A program made the position numbers and the translations under genes. Under the pieces are notes generated by a model, which saw only the letters and a program-made list of their open reading frames with translations, was not told the origin of the DNA and did no database searches. From Epiperipatus broadwayi (lineage: Eukaryota > Onychophora > Udeonychophora > Euonychophora > Peripatidae), in contig JAQFVV010012489.1 in the NCBI GenBank assembly GCA_028023455.1, positions 4,634,575-4,698,574 on the forward strand: DNA of 64,000 nt. The letters are read 5' to 3'. Shown piece by piece: positions 1-11,519 of this stretch. Numbering within the stretch: the stretch's first letter is position 1; every line of letters starts with the position of its first letter.

Positions 1-1630
1 TTTAATTTTGCTCTATGTCCTAAATTAATTACCATCTCTGCTGCCCATCAATCCAAAACTCTTGCCTTTCCACATTTCAATTTTTTCCCTGCCTCATTCA
101 GTTCATATTCTGGAAACCTAATATTTTTATTTCTATATGCTTTTATGTTTGTCATCATTCTGTCTTTGATATCTAACTTTTTTTCTATATCCATTGCATA
201 CTTATTTAAGATTGTCTCTAATTCTTCTCTAGAGCTACTCTCTATTACCTTCATCATCTAATAATACTATTTGTCTCTCCCCAACATTTTTTCTTTTAAT
301 ATATTTCCAAAAATTTTTACTCCCATCTTCCACTTTTATTTAATTCCTCCAACAATTTGCTATTTAACTTTGTTCTCTCTATTTATCTATTTTGGCCAAA
401 TGTTTTTTTTAAATACTTTTCTCATTTAACATTAACATCTTTTTTACTTTCCTTGTTCTTAATAACACACTTGTATTCTCTGCATGCTTTCTCCCTCTTT
501 TTTACACTTTTACTAACTCTCACTTTTCTATTACTATTATTCTTCTGAATATTCTCACCTAAAATTCTATTTGCCACTAATTTTATTTTACTGCACCAGT
601 CCTTATATTCATCCCCAACCAATTCTTCCATGGTTTCTTCAATTTTATTTTATATTTTTCTAACTTATTCTTATTGTTCATTCTCTATCCACATCTTTCA
701 CTATCCTTTCTAGACTAACCATTTTTATTATAAAGAAATTATGGTCACTATTACATATTCTCTTTCTCTCTTCATTATCAAACACATTAATTTTCCGTAC
801 TTTATTTATTCTCCCTTTCTCTACTAATACATAATCTATTGTGTGAAATATATTATTTCTAGTATTGTGTATTATTCCTCATAAATATTTGACAAATTTC
901 CAATGCTCAAATTCACTCACTGACAAAAATTCTTTAAAAGCAGTCCATTCTTGTTATCTACATCATCAAGTTCTTCCAATATGCCCATTCATATCCCCTA
1001 TAACCATTAGTCTATTTCCCTTTTTTTGAAGCTGTGTATATCATTAACTAGTTATTCATATATACTACTATTCCACTCCATTATAGTTTGATTATTTCCA
1101 GTGGCTATATATATATATATATATCCTTAACTAGGTATTTATATATATTATTATTCCACTCCATTATAGTTTGATTATTTCCAGTGGCTATATACACTAT
1201 AGCAACCATCCATTCCTGGTTTCTTAACCTTATCTCAAACCGTTCCTGACATTTAATAGTATTTAAATATTTTTTGACATAACTATTTATATCCTGCCAT
1301 ACCAAGTCTTCCAGAATAGGTTCGTCTTCTTTTCTTAGATATGTTTCCACTACTGCTAATACCTCAACCTCTTTATTTTTCCTGTTTTGTTTAATTCCAG
1401 CCATTTTGCTGGTCTCCTACCACCTTGCATATTCATATATCCAATTTTAACATTTTTTTCTTTCCTAACTACGCTTCTATAAATTCTGTTGAATATTTCT
1501 TCTCCATTACATTTATAAATAGCTTGCTTTCCATTAATTTTACAGACCCATTTCCTCTCCACTTCTACATTTGTCCAAATTAGCTCTTTTTGTTTATTTC
1601 TTACACTCTTCTTCTTAAAACTGAATATAT
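1..1630 (-). pseudogene. LINE (non-LTR retrotransposon) 5' part with apurinic-type endonuclease, degraded, truncated by window edge
   Basis: On the minus strand, broken frames spell the endonuclease-exonuclease-phosphatase domain that nicks target DNA in non-LTR retrotransposition. Reading from about 1450 downward I see GYMNMQGGR, then VLAVVETYL, then WMVAIVYIATGNN, then GDMNGHIG near 1000, then IDYVLVEK and the closing SDHNFFI motif near 750. These are the ordered catalytic blocks of this family. Below about 700 the frame continues into a lysine-rich linker as expected upstream of the reverse transcriptase, which would lie beyond base 1. Several frameshifts and stops, and an internal tandem duplication at 1041-1193, make it non-functional. 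The clade is uncertain; the GDMNGH form of the motif suggests an RTE/CR1-like group (inference). Confidence 0.75.
1041..1193. repeat. Tandem duplication (about 71-bp unit, twice) inside LINE endonuclease
   Basis: Bases 1041-1111 and 1123-1193 are near-identical copies sharing the stretch around ccactccattatagtttg, separated by a short TA run. The duplication repeats part of the endonuclease coding sequence, so it arose after the LINE inserted. Confidence 0.85.
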
Positions 1631-1632
1631 AA

Positions 1633-1978
1633 GGTGTACCATAAGTTTCCATACATATGAAAAATAAACATGTTTTTTTTTAAATGAAAAAACATTTTTA
1701 TTTATATAATATGCTCTACATGACTGACGTTGTCTTGAAAACACATTTCAATATATGTCTACCACTGCTGATGAACATATATCAACACAGCTAGAGTTAT
1801 GCTTGTAATGACGTTGGTGATACGTTTTCTAAGATGATAATATGTTTCGTATCATTTCCTGATACGCCATGGCATTCAAATGCTCCCAAAGATAAAAATA
1901 AAATTGGATGAGATTTGGGGATTTGGGAAGCCAGACCCCTCAATTCAAGCATAGGGGTATATGGAAACTTTATGACCC
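1633..1978. mobile_element. Deleted Tc1/mariner-like DNA element with short TIRs
   Basis: The left end (ggtgtaccataagtttccat) and the reverse complement of the right end (gggtcataaagtttccatat) form imperfect terminal inverted repeats of roughly 24 bp. The interior holds only the last part of a DDE transposase on the minus strand, so the element is internally deleted. It abuts the LINE 5' end at about 1630. Target duplication is not clear. Confidence 0.6.
1690..1945 (-). pseudogene. C-terminal remnant of a Tc1/mariner-IS630 type transposase
   Basis: Minus-strand reading gives PKSPNL followed by FYLWEHLNAMAYQEMIRNI, which matches the conserved block before and around the last catalytic acidic residue of IS630/mariner-type transposases (usual form: P-x-SPDL-xP-x-D-FYLWG-x-LK). 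The aspartate of SPDL is changed and the rest of the protein is missing. The family is recognised from the motif only. Confidence 0.5.
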
Positions 1979-2795
1979 AATGACTTAAATATGTTTACAT
2001 TTAAATGTGTCTGATGGTAATATTCATAAACGTGTATATATAAACACATGCAGGTACATATTGCTCTGTCTGAAAACAAATTATAAGAAAGAAATGTAGC
2101 TTCAAGCAAGAAATAACATATCTTTAATTTTTTTTTTAACTTTTACTTTATTGACAAGGTTAAAAGCCACACAGTAGTTGAAAATAAATTTGAAGATACT
2201 TTTCGTTTTGACCGTCAAAGAAGATAAAGTAAATCTTTTTATTCAAACTATTTCTATTGAAATTCGAAAAACTCGATAAAGATCTTCCTTCATTTGTAGA
2301 GAATAATAATAAAAAATCATCCGAATTTTAAGAAATTCATAAATAAATATAATTGGATAGCCATATATTAAAGTTTTTTCGAAATAAAAACAAAAGTTTT
2401 TACTATTAAAAATTAACTTATTTTACTTATAAATAAACAATCCATATATATATTTTGCAATTTAAAAAGAATTCAGCGCTGTAGCATTAGCGAATTCAAA
2501 TCGGCTTTGTAATGAGTGACATCTGACGGGTTTTAGCTTAAGCAAAAAATATTAATTATCGTGAAAATAGATTTAATAATTATACTCTATATAAATAATG
2601 ATAATATTAACAATTTATACTAATTTTTAATACTTTATTATCTTTATTGTATATTTTAAAGCCAAAGTTTATTTATAGGAATAAAATACAGATACGAAGT
2701 AATAGTACAAATTTACGCAAAGGTTTAATTAGTGACTATTGGCATGCCTCACGTTACATGATAATACTGATAATATGTTACGGAGCAATTTCCTA

Positions 2796-2820
2796 TTTTT
2801 TTTTCCACATGTCATAGCAT
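2796..2820 (-). repeat. Possible tail fragment of the tRNA-derived SINE
   Basis: A T run followed by ccacatgtcatagcat matches the tail and acceptor-stem end of the SINE copies at 3709-3814 and 55736-55832, then the similarity stops. Too short to be certain. Confidence 0.35.
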
Positions 2821-3559
2821 TCATGAAATAAGCTGTTTTTTTAATATTCAGAGTTTCAAGGCATTTAACCATGAATTATGTCTAAACATCGTCGTCATCA
2901 TCATCACTCCTATTACTTTAGTCAAGTAAATGTCTTGAGTTTGAAATAGGTTTATCCAGGAAATGTAATCAATTGATAATACTTCATTATAAGAAGGATT
3001 CTACTATTTTCTCATCACTTTTTAAACATAATTTAATTTTATAAATAAACAAAAGTACTAAGATTTAATTTTAATTAACAGTGAACTGATATTAAAATCT
3101 TGACATATATAAATGTTTTTTTTTCTTCTTCCACAGAATGATTTAACATCTGTAAAAGTCGTTGTACAAATATCATTTTCAACATTCCTTGAATGAGCGT
3201 GACCTAACTATAAATTTAAGACTATAGGTTCAGACCCATTTACGATGAATAAAAAAAAGTAAATTATGTTGATAGATATATACTATCCTTATTATATATA
3301 ATGAATAGTCTCAGAAAGATTTTCTTCTCTCTCTCTTATAATTGTAAAGGTATTTCTACCATTTTTGTTACAATATTGTAACGTTTCTGGTGCTTAATGC
3401 ATCAACTTATCACAATACTGCCGCCCATTAATCTATTAAGTGATGATTTTTTTTTTATTCATAAGATTGGTAAAACTTCAATTGTTCTTATTTGTCAGTT
3501 ATGTTTCCATTCATAAAAATATTAAAGTAAAATAAGATACATTGTTTTAATTTGTTTCC

Positions 3560-3640
3560 CATATGTCAAATGCGTTGACCGGGAAGCGAACCCGGGCCAG
3601 CTGCTTGGAAGGCGGCTTTGCTAACCACTAGGCCACCCAA
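3560..3640 (-). repeat. tRNA-derived SINE or tRNA-like copy
   Basis: On the minus strand the sequence has a canonical A box (TGGCCTAGTGGTTA) and B box (GGTTCGCTTCC), with a seven-base loop CTTCCAA between stem halves that would read as a UCC anticodon. The terminal stem is weaker than in the related copies, and a T-rich flank takes the place of the usual tail. Probably a diverged member of the same short SINE family; a tRNA-Gly-like pseudogene is the alternative. Confidence 0.6.
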
Positions 3641-3708
3641 AATTATAACTATAAAAAAATGTAAAAAAAAGTTGCCAAAAATTATATGCAGTAAAACATG
3701 ATGTGTAG

Positions 3709-3814
3709 TTTTTTTTTTTTTTCTCATGTGTCATAGCATCGGCCGGGAAGCGAACCCGCTAACCTGGGACAACTTCTTGTAAGGCGGCTGTGCTGACCAC
3801 TCGACCACCAATGC
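3709..3814 (-). repeat. Ultra-short tRNA-derived SINE
   Basis: Minus strand: a tRNA-like body at 3736-3814 with a complementary acceptor stem (GCATTGG with CCGATGC), A-box-like TGGTCGAGTGGTCAGC and B box GGGTTCGCTTCCCGG, a CTTACAA anticodon loop (UAC), then TATGACACATGAG and an A-rich tail (the T run at 3709-3722). Total length is only about 105 bp. RNA polymerase III transcription is expected from the internal boxes. Confidence 0.75.
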
Positions 3815-5925
3815 TTGACTATGATGTGTAGTTGCCCATAATTTCTTTTGTCTTGGAAGCAGAAATGCTGATTATTTATTTCCCTTATCATTTTTCTTTC
3901 TAAAATTAAATATTTATTAATAAAAATTTAAATCTAACCACTTTTTCAGTCAATATACAGTGAAAAATAATTATATATTTGTAAATAATTATGTATGTTT
4001 TCTATTGAGATTGCTGAATGTCATTGATTTATAGCAGTGGTTAAGTGACATTATTTCTCTCGACTATTCTTTAAAAAATATTTTTGTATGAAGATCCATA
4101 TTTATATGCAGTAAATATATTTTAGAAAATTAATTATAAATGTAAATAATTATAAAAAATATGTTTTCATACTCAAAATTTATTATGAAAGAATGAAAGA
4201 TTTTGTATATGATTTTAGCTGTTGACAGAAATTCCTACTCAACAATAATGGGGATTGGAAGTTGGCTCTTTCACACCATATAAGTTGAAAGGTGATGGAC
4301 AGTCAAGTCTTTGTAAAACCATATAGACAACAGAAGTTCAAATTTTTTTGTGTGTGTCACAGTACTGATATCTACAGATTACTTTTGAAATTAAAATATT
4401 ATTATAGATAAGCTCAGATTTTATGATAAAATGAGCATAAAATGAAGAAATTGTAGCCAAAAATGGCCAAGAAATGGTATATTAAAAAATGACAGTTATG
4501 AACCATCATAATCCTTATAACAAGTTAATAATTTGGTCAAAAATGTATATTTTAGTAGTAGAAATCCATTTTTAATTGTTAATGGCAGAGCTTAAAATTA
4601 AAAAAAATATTTCTGTAACTTATTAGTTCTAATTAAAAACAATAAAAATATACAGAATTTGGAGATAATGAGAAAGAATCTACGCAATATGTAAAAGCAA
4701 AAGTATATTACTATACATTAATTGTACTTATTTTGTTTATATCTTGAAAACAAAATAATAAATGTAAAATTATTAAATATTTATTTTTAAAGAAGTATGT
4801 AATGTTTAGATTTTATTGGATTATAATAACTTTGTAACAGAAAATTAGTCAAGTAAAAATTTATTGACATCAAATGAGAAAAATCTGAAAACACCTTCAA
4901 TCAATATTTCTCTTAGTAACTTTTTATATAACTTTAATTTTAATGTTAATAAAAAAGTTTTCATTTTTTGAAGTTATATCTTTCAAACTAACATATATTA
5001 TTTCTTAATATATTGAATAAAAATATTTTCTAAAAGGTTTAACAAACTTTAAGTAAAGTGAATCTGCAATATGCACTGCAGCAATACACACTACTTGAAC
5101 TATATTCTATCCAAAACAATTCTAAGTAAATAAATAATATATGTTCATTAATAATATATTCTTTAGGTTATGATGAAAGCACATGTATATTTTATTCTTT
5201 ATTTTCTGTCTAAAGTTAAAAGTTTTATGAAATTAAAAAAAATATAAAATATTTTTCATAAATAATAAAATCAAATCACCAATTAAGTAATGGAAGAAAA
5301 AAGTAAGTAAAATATTTTTGTATTGTGTCAGAAACTTTAAAAATTTGTACTGATGAATTTGAATTGAGTAACTCCAAGAAGGGGGTGACTGTATTACTGC
5401 TTAAACCAGTGCTACAAACTTCAGATGTTTTATTCCATAAAAAGTGTTCTAAATGGTCAAACATCAATATGTCTGGCTGAAAATGCTGAAAAGTAGAAAT
5501 GGGTTTGATTACTTGAAACTCTTTCTGAAGCTATCCTTATGTATAACATGAGATTTCATCTTCATTCAGCAAAACAAATGTCATCATAACAACAATCCTT
5601 TAAATAAAAAATTTCCTTCAAGAAATTAAAATTAAAAGTTGTTCCATTTAAAATTAAGGCAATTCAACTGTTATTGAAAAAAAGCTTTAAGGAGCAACTG
5701 TTTACTCCTCTGCAAATGAATCAAGCTTATATTTGTTAAAAACATTGCATAATCTGGCAAAAGTTATGAGAACAATAAAATTCTGTCAATATCAAATCAC
5801 AGTCTTAAAAGAAACTTGATTGCTAATAATGTTAAGCTTAACTACTCTGGAGATCTTGAGACAAAGAACTTTTCACATGAGTTTTAAAAAAAAATTTTGA
5901 ACTTTAGTCAATAGTAATAAAAAAC

Positions 5926-6183
<258 letters not shown>

Positions 6184-6196
6184 TAGGTTAAAATTA

Positions 6197-6199
<3 letters not shown>

Positions 6200-6240
<41 letters not shown>
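6200..6240. repeat. (ATT)n microsatellite, second block
   Basis: Same unit as the adjacent array; it directly abuts the LINE 3' fragment that begins at about 6241. Confidence 0.95.
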
Positions 6241-7219
<979 letters not shown>

Positions 7220-8010
7220 ACAATTGTAATGCACAAATCAGTGCATAACAGCAGAGCTTCTTCAAATTAAATCACAATTTATTATAAACTTAATATAAAT
7301 TATAATACATAATAAATAATGCCCGAGCGCTTTCAAGAGAACTTAGCTCTCATAATCATTGGTAACAAAGAGTAAGCGTAACAAGGTTGCTATGTGTAAA
7401 TATATGCAGATATATGTAAATTAATTGAACTATATGCGTAAATCTAATTAACCTATTTCTTAGAAATTTTATAACACGCATCTTTCCTATTCATAGCCTT
7501 ATCATCCATGGCAATAAAACATGCCTCCTTCACCTTTCTCTTAACATCATTTCTTTCCCTACAAACTATTCTTGGATTTTCAGGTTCACATGAATGGCCA
7601 GTTAATTTCTGATGCATTACGAATATTGAGTTGTAAGCTGGGTCTGCTTGGGCCTTGTTGTAAGAATATCTGTGCTGGGACAATCTTGTTGAGAGAGTTG
7701 CTTTCGTCTCTCCATAGTATGATGCCATGCAGTTATTTTCTGGGCATGAGATATTATAAACAGCCTGAGAAATGTTGTTGGGTGTTAATTTAATTCAATT
7801 AATTTACATATATCTGCATATATTTACACATAGCAACCTTGTTACGCTTACTCTTTGTTACCCAAGATTATGAGAGCTAAGTTCTCTTGAAAGCACTCGG
7901 GCATTATTTATTATGTATTATAATTTATATTAAGTTTATAATAAATTGTGATTTAATTTGAAGAAGCTCTGCTGTTATGCGCTGATTTGTGCATTAAAAT
8001 TGTATATATA
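7220..8010 (-). mobile_element. Penelope-like element fragment (family 2) between inverted terminal arms
   Basis: About 210-bp arms at roughly 7220-7440 and 7790-8005 are inverted copies of one another; they share gcaaccttgttacgctta and gagctaagttctcttgaaag, with few differences. Between them is the GIY-YIG end of a PLE on the minus strand. Inverted terminal copies around a 5'-truncated body are a known PLE arrangement. Each arm holds a vestigial hammerhead-like block: GATTATGA, a GAGA/TCTC stem, then TGAAAG. Confidence 0.7.
7453..7760 (-). pseudogene. GIY-YIG endonuclease domain of a Penelope-like element (partial)
   Basis: The frame reads VYNISCPENNCMASYYGET, followed by LSTRLSQHRYSY, GHSCEPENPRIVCRERND and KRKVKEACFIAM. 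This is the PLE-type GIY-YIG nuclease: a Cys-x4-Cys pair before the YYGET block, the catalytic Arg in LSTRL, His in SQH, a GH pair, then Glu in KEA. The domain would cut target DNA to prime reverse transcription. No reverse transcriptase remains upstream: the coding body stops at the right inverted arm, so the fragment cannot move on its own. It resembles the remnant at 40541-40824 (shared YYGETKAT and NRKD blocks) more than the large PLE cluster at 8.7-16.3 kb. Confidence 0.8.
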
Positions 8011-8041
8011 TATAATAGGCAGCTGAGTGTGAAATAATTTC

Positions 8042-8243
<202 letters not shown>

Positions 8244-8563
8244 GCATGCATTTTTTGACTATTTAGAACACCAAAGAGTTATTACCAAACCAGGTAATTT
8301 AATTTTTTTAACATAATATATTTTTTCTTATATGAATATGCATCCATAATATGTTTAAATGAGTGGATAGACAGTTAGTCTTCATTTATATATGGACTTT
8401 CATTTTGCAGTGAAACAAACTATAAAACTAAAGAAATAACTTATGATATCCTTTTGTTCCATTTATCTCCCCTGGGTCTGGTTTTATGAACAGATCTATT
8501 ATGATATTTATTTTAATCTTGTTGTAAATAGCTTTATGAATCAATACTGTTATAAACAATTGA

Positions 8564-8641
<78 letters not shown>
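8564..8641. repeat. (ATT)n microsatellite
   Basis: Pure array preceded by caattgaatt, like the tail of the LINE family at 7.07 kb, and followed within 65 bp by the end of the inverted PLE copy. Confidence 0.95.
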
Positions 8642-8643
<2 letters not shown>

Positions 8644-8757
8644 ATTTTATAAATAAAATATGGATAATTTCTTATTAAATTAATTTGCATCTATATTATT
8701 TATTTAAAACTACCCCAAATCTAAAATTAAACCAGACCAGCATAAAAATAATATTAA

Positions 8758-8803
8758 AACCCAACCTAAGGTTTCACTGCTACAAGCAGACTTCTCAAGT
8801 GTA
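8758..8803 (-). ncRNA. Hammerhead-ribozyme-like motif in PLE copy A tail
   Basis: Same block as in copies B and C (see 13228-13270): CTTGAGAAGTCTGC, a loop, GCAGTGAAACC, then TTAGG. The core has the GAAA box but the first core box departs from CTGATGA, so activity is doubtful. Confidence 0.4.
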
Positions 8804-8882
8804 AAGAACTACAAAAAAACCACACATTATATATACTATTAAAAACTACCCACAAATCCATTCACTTCCCATCCACCCTTAA

Positions 8883-9732
8883 CCTTTTAACTGTTTGACT
8901 CGTTCTTAATCGAGGCAATTTTTGATACATATTCGTTAAATTCGTTTTTAATCGAGTAAATTTGACATCGCTGTAAATTGCTTAGTTTTTGGACTACGTT
9001 TACGGTTTTGACGTCATTTTTTAGAACGCAAAAAGTTTTATAATATACTGCCATCTATTGAATTATTTTACAAGTAAAAAATCAATTAATTGATGATTTA
9101 TGTCAAACAAAAACTAAGCACTGCCTTTTCACATCTTTTCTTGAATCTTATTGGCTGTTGAAATTTTGTAAACAAAAGAAAATGGAAAAGCTCCGCCTTC
9201 TCATCATCTTTTCTTGAATCTTATTGGCTGTTAAAATTTTTATATGGCTGCCAAAACTTAAAAATTTACGAACGCTTTTGTTTTATTTTGAAAATGATAA
9301 ACGAATGTTTTAGAGCATTTTAAAAATATTTTTTGATGAAATACAAATAAAATACAAATTATTTTCATATAATATGTCAAAAATAAATATTATTTTACAA
9401 AAATAGTTACGATTTTAGCAAGAATTATTTATTTATTGCAAAGTCGGGAAAAAAAAATCATAACGTGAAATTATGATTGCCGTTTCTTTTCATGTCAACC
9501 GTAACAAATATTTTTAAAATTAAAAATCAAAATTTATTTTTGAACAAACTTTCGTTTATTTTTATAATGTGAGAAATTACTAATATACTTTTTAAAAACG
9601 AAACTAAAGTGAATATATTTAAAAAAACGGTCAATAACTTTTGAAAAATTGATACATTATTTTGTGCATCGGCTAATTAAAAGCTTTGAGTGATACCACC
9701 TGCAGCGAATGAACAATTGGACAGTTAAAGGG
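8883..9732. mobile_element. piggyBac-type MITE (850 bp) inserted in PLE copy A
   Basis: The insert is flanked by TTAA on both sides (8879-8882 and 9733-9736); removing it and one TTAA restores the exact sequence seen in copies B and C. Terminal inverted repeats are CCTTTTAACTGTTTGACTC and, on the other strand, CCCTTTAACTGTCCAATTG. TTAA duplication with CCYTTTAACTG-like ends is typical of the piggyBac superfamily. No transposase is present, so it is non-autonomous. Confidence 0.88.
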
Positions 9733-9736
9733 TTAA

Positions 9737-11471
9737 TATTAAAAGAACTCTTAAATAAGTTAACTGCTTCAGAATAATAAATTTTCAATAATAAAGACTC
9801 TTTAATTCTTCTTTTGATTTCATTTCTCTAAGACAACCTTAGCTTCATCAAAATCAATAGTGTGGCCTGTATCTTTTTCATGGACATACAAAGCAGAACT
9901 AAGAGATCTATTTTCAACTCTACTTTTATGAACCTTTATTCTTTCATTTAAACTCAAACTACTCTGACCTATGTAAACCTTTTTACAAATAAACAAGGAA
10001 TAAAATATACCACACCAGGAATAGTCTTTCTATCAAAAACTTCTTTTGTATTATTTAATAAATTATTCAATGTAACACCCCTTTTCCAAGCAATTTTCTT
10101 ATTTCCAAACAATTTACTATTTCTACACACAATTTTATATGAAGACAATTTAAATGGCAAAGAAATAAAATCATATTTTTCTTTAACCTTTACATCCTTA
10201 CAAATATTACTATTAAATAAAATACTTTTAACAAATTTATCAGAGTATCCAACACTCAAATAATCTTTATAAAATTGATATTTCTGAAACAAAGCTACCC
10301 CACTAGAATTATTTAATTTAATATTCCTATGACAATAATTCCTTAAAGCAGCTACTTTATGAGATACAGACTGATAGCTATCAGGTTTAATTATAGATCT
10401 TAATTCTTTACTTTTAACTAAATGACTGCACAATAAACAATTAGTTTTTATATTTCTAATCACCAAAAGATCTAAAAATTTTAACTTACCAAAATCTAAC
10501 CCCCCTCCTTCTAACACAAATTTTATAGAAGGATCAAAACAATTAAACTCATTTACAAATTCCTTCAATTTATCATTCTCAACTACAAATAAACAATCAT
10601 CAACATATCTGACAAATAATTTTACATATAAACAATTCTTTTTAATAATAATTTCCTCTTCCATAAAACTAATATAAACTGAACATACTAAAGGAGAAAT
10701 AATATAACCTATTATTCACCCTTCCTTAATCTTATAAAAATTACCTCTATAAGTAAAATACATAGAGTCTTCCAAAAACAAAAGCAAATCTTTAATTACC
10801 TTAATTTTATTTTTTGATAAAGAACTTTTCTTAATCAATACAGACAAAAGAACATCAATACTGCTTAACCTATTAACAGACTGATACATATTTTCAATAT
10901 CTAAACTTCCAAATACCCAATTACTTTCCATTTTAAAATTATTAATCTTATCAAAAGCCTCAAAAGAAGAAGAAACTGTGTACTGACCAAAATCAACAAA
11001 TTGTTTTAAAAAATTATTCAAGAATCTAGAAATACCCTCTACAACACTACCTGTAAAATCAAAAATAAATCTTAAAGGAAAACCATCTTTATGAGTTTTA
11101 ATATTCACAAACATCTTAGCTGATGTAAAATCATTAGGATAGCTTTTTAAATAATCTACTCTATTAAAAATTTTTAAATTAACCATTTTCTTCATAATAT
11201 CTATCAATTTTCTTTTAATCAAATTACCTGGATTTTTATCTAACAACATATATTTACCATTATTTAATTCTCTATCCATTTTCTCTTTCAAATCATCTCC
11301 TTTCATAATAACAAACCTACCAGCTTTGTCTTCACGAGAAATGATTACATCATTAGCAATTAACCTATTTTTAAGATGTTTAATCTCAGCAGGATTAATA
11401 ACAAATTTTTCTTTCCTTTTTAAACTTTTATTCAAAATCGATTGAATACCAACTTTCTGCTCATCACTCAA
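9737..11471 (-). pseudogene. PLE copy A reverse transcriptase / GIY-YIG, broken
   Basis: Minus-strand frames carry DKAGRFVIMKG, THKDGFPLRFIFDF, SLDIENMYQSV, RYVDDCLFVVEN and LKFLDLLVIRN, the ordered RT blocks of Penelope-like elements with an intact YVDD. Compared with copies B and C there is a Trp-to-stop change at 10716-10718 and a one-base deletion in a T run near 9986-9989 that shifts the frame at the start of the GIY-YIG domain. The last residues are separated from the body by the MITE at 8883-9732. The 5' part, before the sequence encoding GPNFVPFH, is missing. It cannot encode a functional protein but is young, since most of the sequence is unchanged. Confidence 0.9.
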
Positions 11472-11519
11472 ATTACTAGATTCAATAGACGAAATTGTAT
11501 CAAAAACTATATTTTTTGA

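Larger units (their letters stand above)
1979..5925. other. AT-rich non-coding stretch
   Basis: No reading frame resembles a protein I recognise. It contains short homopolymer runs and the tRNA-SINE copies listed separately (near 2.8, 3.6 and 3.75 kb). The remainder shows no structure I can interpret. Confidence 0.6.

Noticed and set aside
357-631. Short hydrophobic frame on the plus strand opposite the LINE
   Set aside because: It is the antisense of the Lys-rich LINE linker, which makes Leu/Phe-rich frames by base composition.
3560-3814. Functional tRNA genes
   Set aside because: The tRNA-like bodies sit in SINE copies with T-rich/A-rich tails and, at 55.7 kb, a target duplication; anticodons vary between copies.
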